Assembly (NCBI GenBank): GCA_947259365.1
Contig: CAMYMC010000008.1
Coordinates: forward strand, 124,001 to 188,000
Length of the DNA stretch: 64,000 nucleotides
Reading direction: 5' to 3'
Origin: an uncultured Acidimicrobiaceae bacterium
GTDB taxonomy: Bacteria > Actinomycetota > Acidimicrobiia > Spongiisociales > UBA5794
In this document: positions 58,383 through 64,000 of the stretch, in pieces
How positions within the stretch are numbered: the stretch's first letter is position 1
Layout of the letters: every line of letters starts with the position of its first letter
Translations under genes and position numbers: made by a program
The notes under the pieces: generated by a model
Told to the model about the DNA's origin: nothing
The model's database searches: none
The model's input: the letters and a program-made list of their open reading frames with translations, nothing else

Positions 58383-60488
58383 TCAGACCGCGGGTCGGGC
58401 CTGGCTCCCGGAGAGGCCGTCGAGCAGCCCGTCGAGCCCGGCCGCGTGGAACTCCACGAAGGCGCCGGGGGCGAGCGGTCGCGAGACGAGGAAGCCCTGC
58501 ATCTTCGAGCAACCCAGATCCATGAGGAGCTGTAGCTGGTCCGTCGTCTCGACACCCTCGGCGATGACATCGAGACGGAGGCTCTTCGCCAACCCGATGA
58601 TGGCCGCAGAGAGTGCGGCGGCGTCGTCGTTGCCGATGATGTCGCGCACGAAGGCGCGATCGATCTTGAGGGCGTCGATCGAGAACCGCTGTAGGTACGA
58701 CAGCGACGAATAGCCGGTCCCGAAGTCGTCGATGGCGATCCGAACCCCCATCGACCGAAGCCGCTCCAGCGTCCTGCGGGCGAGCTCGGTGTCGTCGACG
58801 AGGGTGCCCTCGGTGAGCTCGATCTCGAGCAGCCCCGGATCGAGCCCACTCTGGTCGAGCGCTGCAGCCACCGTCTCGACGAGGCTGCCCCTGCGGAGCT
58901 GTCGCGACGACACGTTGACGGACACGGTCACGTCGACGAGCCCCGCGTCCTCCCAGGCCTTCATCTGCCGGCATGCCTCGAAGAGCACCCACTCCCCCAG
59001 CGGGATGATGAGATCGGTCTCCTCGGCGAGCGGTACGAACCGGGCCGGCTGCACCTTGCCCAGCTTGGGGTGGTTCCAGCGCACCAGCGCCTCGACGCCG
59101 ATGATTCGCGGCTCGAGGGCATCGATCTTGGGCTGGTACATGAGCTCGAGCTGGTCGCCCGCCTCGAGCGCGTGGCGCAGCTCGTCGATGACCCGGAGCC
59201 GCTCCGAGGTCTGCTCCCGAAGCTCCGGGGTGAAGTACTGGTACGTGTTCCGTCCCGCCGCCTTGGCGCTGTACATCGCGATGTCGGCGTCGCGCAGGAG
59301 CGCCTCGGCGTCGTCACCGTCGATCGGGTAGAGCGCGATCCCGATGCTCGCCGTGACGTGGAGCTCGCGGTGGCCGACCGTGTACGGGACCTCGAGCGCC
59401 TTGAGGATCTTCGTGGCAACGTGCCCGGCGTCCTCCACGCGATGGTTGCCTTCGAGGATCACGGTGAACTCGTCGCCGCCGAGACGGGCGACGCTGTCGC
59501 TCTCCCGCACCGAGGCTTCGAGGCGCTTCGCGACCTGTTTGAGGAGGGCGTCGCCGGTGGCGTGACCGAACCTGTCGTTGACCGCCTTGAACTCGTCGAG
59601 GTCGAGGAACATGAGCGCGACGAGCCCACCATCGCGCCTCGCCCTGGCGATTGCTCCCTGGAGGCGGTCTCCGAAGAGGAACCGGTTGATGAGCCCGGTG
59701 AGCGGATCGAACCTGGCGAGATACGACAGCTTCTTCTGGTCGTCGAGGCGCGCGGAGCGGTGTCGCTCCTCCTGCTGCTCCCACTCTTGCTGCACCTGCT
59801 GGACGGCCGGCCGGAAGAGAAAGAGTCCCTCGAAGACGAGCACGAGGAGGGTGACGCTGAGCAGGCCGAACTGGGTCGTCTTCAGCGCCGCTACGCGCGA
59901 CTCCGCCGCACCCTGGAGGGAGAACACGATCGAGCTCATCCCCGTCTCGTACAGGTCTGCCTCGGCGATGAGGAGCGCGACGAGCTCGTCGGGCAGCTCG
60001 GCGTCGCTCGCGCCGATGTCGCGTACTTCACTGGCCGTCTCGGTCATCGCTTCGAAGTGCGGCTGGACGACGCCGAAGAGCTCCTCGATTTCGGAGGAGT
60101 TGTCACCTGGAAGCTCGAGCTCGTGGTCGCCGAGACGGAGGCCGTCGTGGATCCTCGTCAGCTCCTCGAGCTCGCGGCCGATCCTGGCCACCGACGCCTC
60201 CCGGAAGACCGACGTCGGGGCGATGGCGAGGCCGGTGGCGACGTCGACGATGTCCCGGCTTCGCTGGATCTGGGATGCGGCCGCCGTCACGACTCCGGCG
60301 TCCTTCTCCTGGCGGGTGAGGGCGTTGGAGGTGAGCATCGTCGATCCGATGGCGATGACGGCGATGAGAGCGAGGCCCGTCACGTAGCGACCGATCGGTC
60401 TGCGGGGTACCTCGGTCGCTTCGTCGACGGGCAACTCGAACGCGGCAAGATGCTGCCGAGCCCGCCTCGCGGCGCGTTCGAGGGCCAT
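58383..60488 (-). CDS. membrane GGDEF-EAL protein (c-di-GMP turnover)
   Basis: A 701-residue protein with two transmembrane helices (about 33-53 and 208-230) around an extracytoplasmic helical sensor. The GGDEF domain (about 262-425) has an intact RLGGDEFTVIL. The EAL domain (about 440-690) has GVEALVRW, EIELTEG, IDDFGTGYSSL, ALKIDRAFV and AEGVE, so all metal ligands and the catalytic Lys/Glu are present. Both synthesis and breakdown of cyclic di-GMP are possible; which dominates cannot be read from sequence. Confidence 0.95.
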   Translation of the reverse strand: MALERAARRARQHLAAFELPVDEATEVPRRPIGRYVTGLALIAVIAIGSTMLTSNALTRQEKDAGVVTAAASQIQRSRDIVDVATGLAIAPTSVFREASVARIGRELEELTRIHDGLRLGDHELELPGDNSSEIEELFGVVQPHFEAMTETASEVRDIGASDAELPDELVALLIAEADLYETGMSSIVFSLQGAAESRVAALKTTQFGLLSVTLLVLVFEGLFLFRPAVQQVQQEWEQQEERHRSARLDDQKKLSYLARFDPLTGLINRFLFGDRLQGAIARARRDGGLVALMFLDLDEFKAVNDRFGHATGDALLKQVAKRLEASVRESDSVARLGGDEFTVILEGNHRVEDAGHVATKILKALEVPYTVGHRELHVTASIGIALYPIDGDDAEALLRDADIAMYSAKAAGRNTYQYFTPELREQTSERLRVIDELRHALEAGDQLELMYQPKIDALEPRIIGVEALVRWNHPKLGKVQPARFVPLAEETDLIIPLGEWVLFEACRQMKAWEDAGLVDVTVSVNVSSRQLRRGSLVETVAAALDQSGLDPGLLEIELTEGTLVDDTELARRTLERLRSMGVRIAIDDFGTGYSSLSYLQRFSIDALKIDRAFVRDIIGNDDAAALSAAIIGLAKSLRLDVIAEGVETTDQLQLLMDLGCSKMQGFLVSRPLAPGAFVEFHAAGLDGLLDGLSGSQARPAV

Positions 60489-60626
60489 GGATCACCTCTG
60501 TCTTCGTCGTCGCAGTCTGCGGGACCATCCCACTCTGACTACTCAACGTGGTGATCGGCACTGCATTCGGTGACCTTGAATCGACGAGCCGCCTCCCGAC
60601 CGACATGCGGGCGGTGTCGGCGTGCG

Positions 60627-61547
60627 TCAGAGCCAGTCGAGGACCGCGGAGAACCGCTCGATGTGCTCCATCCGCTCCGGATACCGCGGGGCGACGAACT
60701 GGAGAGCGACGTGGGAAACCCCGGCGTCGGCGAACACCCGGAGCGCCTCGGCGACCTGTTCCGGCGTCCCCCGCAACCGGTCCGGCTCCTGAGGGACCTC
60801 AGCGTCGGTGATCTCGACGCCGCGGCACGCGGCGAGGGCCACCCCTGCCGGGTCGCGCCCGATGGCGACGGCGTCGGCGGTCACCTCGCGATGATGCGCC
60901 GCCAGCTCCTCGGCCGTGATGCGGACGAAGTACGGGAACCAGACGTCGCCGAACCGTGCGGCGCGACGCCGCGCCCTCCGCCCCTCGCCCCCGACCCAGA
61001 TGGGAAGCTTCTCCCCATGGGCTTTCGGGTAGAACGCGACGTCGGCGAATCGATAGAACTCGCCGTCGTACGAGCAACGGTCCTCCTCGAAGAGGATGCG
61101 AGCGATCTCGAGCTGCTCGTCGCCGACCCGCCCCCGCGCCGCGAACGGAGCCCCGACGGCGGCGAACTCCTCCTCCATCCACCCGATGCCGACCCCGAGG
61201 AGAAGCCTCCCATCGCTCAGGCGGTCGATCGACGCAGCCTGGCGAAGCCAGTGCAGGGGGTGGCGAAAGTTCATGACCACGACGCTGGCCCCGAGCCGGA
61301 TCGTGTCGGTGGCCGCGGCGAGGAACGACAGGACGGTGAGACACTCGAGGAACGGACGGTCCGGCGGCACGATGAACTCCGGCGTCTCGGCATAGGGGTA
61401 CTCGGTGCCGATGGACCACGGCATGACGACGCGGTCTGCCGCCCACACCGACGCGAACCCCCAGGCCTCGGCCTTGCGGGCCGCGTCGATGAGGGTGCCG
61501 CGCGAGGCCGATCGCCCGGACACCGGAAGGAACACGCCAACGTCCAT
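60627..61547 (-). CDS. LLM-class F420-dependent oxidoreductase
   Basis: A 306-residue luciferase-like protein of the TIGR03619-type group: MDVGVFLPVSGRSASRG, ARKAEAWGFASVWAADRVVM, LGASVVVMNFRHPLHWLRQA and IDRLSDGRLLLGVGIGWMEE. Start at ATG 61547; an in-frame GTG four codons earlier is possible. It diverges from the SDR gene. Spacer 60489-60626 holds nothing I can name. Confidence 0.88.
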   Translation of the reverse strand: MDVGVFLPVSGRSASRGTLIDAARKAEAWGFASVWAADRVVMPWSIGTEYPYAETPEFIVPPDRPFLECLTVLSFLAAATDTIRLGASVVVMNFRHPLHWLRQAASIDRLSDGRLLLGVGIGWMEEEFAAVGAPFAARGRVGDEQLEIARILFEEDRCSYDGEFYRFADVAFYPKAHGEKLPIWVGGEGRRARRRAARFGDVWFPYFVRITAEELAAHHREVTADAVAIGRDPAGVALAACRGVEITDAEVPQEPDRLRGTPEQVAEALRVFADAGVSHVALQFVAPRYPERMEHIERFSAVLDWL

Positions 61548-61640
61548 CGCCGCCTCCACGTGTACGTCTCGGATGCCGCCCCCGACAGTAGATAGGATCG
61601 CTCCGATGCGGCGAGGTGATCCGGAGCGGGAGACGGAGCT

Positions 61641-62390
61641 GTGCTGAGCGGCAAGACGGCGGTCGTCACCGGCGCCAGCAGGGGGATCGGGCGCGCGGTC
61701 GCGCAACGCCTCGCCGGGGCGGGCGCCGAGGTCGTCGGGCTCGGACGCGACCCCGAGGCGCTCGCAGAGACGGCAGGCTCGTCGCCGTCGATCGCGACGA
61801 TGAGCTGCGACGTGACCTCGGAACCCGGCGTCGAGGCGGTGTTCGCCGAGATCGGCCGCGTCGACGTCCTCGTCAACAACGCCGGGATCGCAACCTCGAA
61901 TCCGCTGCACCGCACCACCCTCGAGGAGTGGGAGCGGACTCACGCGGTGAACGCCACCGGTGCGTTCTTGTGCACGAAGGCGGTGCTCCCCGGCATGCTG
62001 GAGCGCCGCTGGGGGCGCATCGTGACGGTTGCATCGACGGCAAGCCACGCCGGGGCCCGGTACATCGCCGCCTACGCGGCGTCGAAGCACGCCGTGCTCG
62101 GGCTGATGAGGTCGGTCGCCGCCGAAGTCGCCGGCAGCGGCGTCACCGCCAACGCGGTGTGCCCGACGTACGTGCGCACCTCGATGACGGAGCGGACGAT
62201 CGCGACGATCGCCGCCAAGACGGGGACGGCACCCGCGGATGCCGAGGAGACGCTCGTCGGCTCCTCGCCGCTGGGACGGCTCGTCGAACCCGATGAGGTC
62301 GCCGACGTCGTGGTCTTCCTCGCCGCCGAGGCCGCCGGCGCGATCAACGGACAGTCGATCATCCTCGACGGAGGAGGCATCCAACAATGA
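61641..62390 (+). CDS. short-chain dehydrogenase/reductase (FabG-like)
   Basis: A 249-residue classical SDR. NAD(P) binding is VVTGASRGIGRAVAQ, NNAG lies in VLVNNAGIATSN, Ser in VASTASHAG, and the Tyr-x3-Lys in AAYAASKHAV. It likely oxidises or reduces a 3-hydroxyacyl-CoA, given that its stop overlaps the enoyl-CoA hydratase start (ATGA). The start is GTG 61641 after GGAG. Confidence 0.92.
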   Translation: MLSGKTAVVTGASRGIGRAVAQRLAGAGAEVVGLGRDPEALAETAGSSPSIATMSCDVTSEPGVEAVFAEIGRVDVLVNNAGIATSNPLHRTTLEEWERTHAVNATGAFLCTKAVLPGMLERRWGRIVTVASTASHAGARYIAAYAASKHAVLGLMRSVAAEVAGSGVTANAVCPTYVRTSMTERTIATIAAKTGTAPADAEETLVGSSPLGRLVEPDEVADVVVFLAAEAAGAINGQSIILDGGGIQQ

Positions 62391-63214
62391 CCGGTTTCAG
62401 AGCGTCGCCAGGCTTCACTTCGAGCTGGGATCACTTCGAGTTCAGTATCGAGGACCGGGTCGGGACGATCAGCTTCGCCAGGCCCGACAAGCTCAACGCC
62501 CTCACCTTCGACGTCTACGCCGACCTCCGCGACCTGCTGCGGGAGGTGCCCCACCGCGACGATGTCGACGTCCTCGTCATCACCGGCACGGGCCGCGGCT
62601 TCTGCTCCGGGGGTGATGTCGAGGAGATCATCGGCGAGCTCGTCACGTTCGACCCGAGACGGTTGCTGGAGTTCACGAGAATGACAGGTGCGGTCATCCA
62701 GGCGATGCGCGAGTGCCCGCTGCCGATCGTCGCCTCGGTCAACGGCACCGCTGCAGGGGCCGGAGCGGTCATCGCGCTCGCCGCCGACTTCAGGATCATC
62801 GCCGAACACGTCCGGTTCCATTTCCTCTTCACCAAGGTCGGGCTCTCCGGAGGCGACATGGGTTCGGCCTACCTCCTCCCCCGCATCGTCGGCCTGGGTA
62901 GGGCGACGGAGATCCTCATGTTCGGTGACCCCGTCGATGCGCCGACGGCTCTGGGCATCGGGCTCGCCCACGAGGTCGTCGCTGCCGACGACCTCGTCGA
63001 GGCCACCCGGACACTCGCCAGACGGCTCGCCGACGGGCCCACGTTCGCCTACTCGGCGACCAAGCTGCTGCTGAGCCGCGAGCAGGACATGGACCTCGCC
63101 GGCGCCATCGAGTTGGAGGCGATGACCCAGGCGCTGCTCATGAAGACAGAAGACCACGCCGAGTTCCACGCCGCCTTCAGCGAGGGACGCGAGCCACGCT
63201 GGAAGGGGAGATGA
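62387..63214 (+). CDS. enoyl-CoA hydratase/isomerase family protein
   Basis: A 275-residue crotonase. The oxyanion-hole segments are GRGFCSGGDVEEI and VNGTAAGAGAVIALAADFR; FTKVGLSGGDMGSAYLLPR takes the place of the usual Glu-containing loop, where Asp/Gly replaces one catalytic Glu, so isomerase, hydrolase or lyase chemistry is possible. Coupled to the SDR. It converges with the acyl-CoA dehydrogenase gene. Confidence 0.9.
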   Translation: MTGFRASPGFTSSWDHFEFSIEDRVGTISFARPDKLNALTFDVYADLRDLLREVPHRDDVDVLVITGTGRGFCSGGDVEEIIGELVTFDPRRLLEFTRMTGAVIQAMRECPLPIVASVNGTAAGAGAVIALAADFRIIAEHVRFHFLFTKVGLSGGDMGSAYLLPRIVGLGRATEILMFGDPVDAPTALGIGLAHEVVAADDLVEATRTLARRLADGPTFAYSATKLLLSREQDMDLAGAIELEAMTQALLMKTEDHAEFHAAFSEGREPRWKGR

Positions 63215-63230
63215 CCGAGTGGAGATGACA

Positions 63231-63250
63231 CCGCCCGCTACCCCGGGCGG
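63231..63250. terminator. hairpin between convergent genes
   Basis: CCGCCCG, loop CTACCC, CGGGCGG is a perfect 7-base stem that straddles the acyl-CoA dehydrogenase stop and lies 17 bases past the hydratase stop. It could end transcription from both sides; no T-run is present. Confidence 0.45.
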
Positions 63251-64000
63251 GCCTCCTTCGCCAGCTCCCTCGCGATGACCTCGAGCTGCACGTCGCTCGC
63301 CCCTTCGTAGATGCGAGGCGCCCTCACCTCCCTGTAGAGGTGCTCGAGGGGGTGACCGCGCTCGAGGGCCACGGCGCCGTGGAGCTGGACGGCATCATCG
63401 ACGATGCCCTGGGCCGTCTCGGTCGCGTGCTGTTTCGCCGCCGATGAGCGAAAGGCGAGCCGATCCTCGCCCCGGTCGAAAGCGACGGCGGCGTCGTACA
63501 CGGTGAGACGGGCGGAGTGGAGCCTCACCGCCATCGAAGCCAGCTTGTGGGCGACGACCTGGAGGTCGCGGAGGGCACCGCCGAAGGCGTGCCGCTCGTC
63601 GACGTAGGCCTGGGTCGCCTCGAACGCCGCCTGCGCCATCCCCACCGCGAACGCCCCCACGCTGGGACGGAACCTGGCGAGCGTCTCCATCGCGACCCGG
63701 AAGCCCCGGTCCACCTCCCCCAGGAGCGCGTCCTCGCCGACGAAGACGCCGTCGAAGCGAACGGTGCCGACGGGGTGCGGAGCGAGCAGGTGGAGCGGCT
63801 CGCCTGTCACGCCCTGGGCATCTCCGGGCACCGCGAAGGCGGACACGCCTTGCGGGCCCGTGTCGCCCGACGTCCTGGCGAACACGGAGTACACGTCCGC
63901 ATCGGGCGCGTTCGAGATCCACGTCTTCGTGCCCGTGATCCGCCAGCCGTCGCCGTCGCGAACGGCCGCGGTCGACAGGGCACCGGCATCCGAGCCGGAT
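63238..64000 (-). CDS. acyl-CoA dehydrogenase, N-terminus beyond window
   Basis: The frame is open from the window edge to TAG at 63238 (about 254 residues). Sequence upstream of the track's first Met belongs to it: GDGWRITGTKTWISNAPDAD is the conserved flavin-contact strand. GMAQAAFEATQAYVDER and QLHGAVALERGHPLEHLYRE follow, and the catalytic Glu is in RIYEGASDVQ. Together with the SDR and hydratase it suggests a beta-oxidation-like set; substrate unknown. Confidence 0.93.
   Translation of the reverse strand, partial: SGSDAGALSTAAVRDGDGWRITGTKTWISNAPDADVYSVFARTSGDTGPQGVSAFAVPGDAQGVTGEPLHLLAPHPVGTVRFDGVFVGEDALLGEVDRGFRVAMETLARFRPSVGAFAVGMAQAAFEATQAYVDERHAFGGALRDLQVVAHKLASMAVRLHSARLTVYDAAVAFDRGEDRLAFRSSAAKQHATETAQGIVDDAVQLHGAVALERGHPLEHLYREVRAPRIYEGASDVQLEVIARELAKEARPG

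Overview
The window is high-GC DNA (I estimate close to 70%) packed with housekeeping and accessory metabolic genes. It suggests an actinobacterium, most likely of the Acidimicrobiia type. The grounds are F420/FMN-type luciferase-like and PPOX oxidoreductases, the mismatch endonuclease NucS, an Eis-family acetyltransferase, a SUF system with a Rieske-type ferredoxin, menaquinone synthesis, a type 5 uracil-DNA glycosylase, and frequent GTG/TTG starts with 4-base ATGA/GTGA overlaps. This placement is inferred from gene content; no rRNA or tRNA gene is present. I see no IS element, prophage, CRISPR array or rRNA operon.

Layout. 1-7.4 kb: the tail of sufU, nicotinamidase, a SAM-I (S-box) riboswitch controlling metH, an overlapping short MTHFR-like gene, nicotinate phosphoribosyltransferase on the other strand, and a thioesterase. 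7.4-16.1 kb: a nine-gene minus-strand run of lipoprotein glycoside hydrolase, type 5 UDG, sufD, Rieske ferredoxin, sufC, a membrane protein, Sir2, fumarase and an MFS transporter. 16.2-18.2 kb: a group-2-like sigma-70 factor, a GlsB-type membrane protein and ispD. 18.4-27 kb: nucS, then sufB behind a palindromic operator candidate, then gltB-gltD. 27-35 kb: a Rossmann protein, an Eis-like acetyltransferase, an F420-type oxidoreductase, a PPOX protein, a class V aminotransferase and a heterodimeric ABC exporter. 35-38.4 kb: a membrane-anchored EEP-fold protein and an M3 peptidase. 38.4-45.2 kb: menaquinone genes menE, menB, menA, menD and menF. 45.2-49.4 kb: a frame-disrupted alpha/beta hydrolase, a CBS-BON protein and a GNAT-acyl-CoA synthetase fusion, upstream of menF and in the same direction. 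49.5-53.6 kb: lipoprotein, PPOX, TerC, Ycf46-like AAA+ and ArsR. 53.6-64 kb: ABC-F, three more oxidoreductases or hydrolases, a KAS III-like enzyme, a GGDEF-EAL protein, and an SDR/enoyl-CoA hydratase/acyl-CoA dehydrogenase group running off the edge.

Working together. NAD salvage (nicotinamidase plus PncB) lies near a Sir2 deacylase that releases nicotinamide. Fe-S assembly (SufU, SufB, SufD, SufC, ferredoxin) is split into three pieces interleaved with likely Fe-S clients (UDG, glutamate synthase). Five menaquinone enzymes cover chorismate to demethylmenaquinone except MenC, MenH and the methylase. MetH and the MTHFR-like protein form a riboswitch-controlled methyl-transfer unit.

I did not find a clearly undescribed system. 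The best leads are two genes that seem to need non-canonical start codons (CTG for sufD, ATT for the CBS-BON protein), the sufD frame lying in phase with the upstream UDG gene across a single TGA, the sufB operator palindrome, a possible translational expression platform in the metH riboswitch leader, an ArsR operator abutting a likely leaderless start, a hydrolase whose catalytic-His segment is out of frame, and a structured 240-base spacer after menA.
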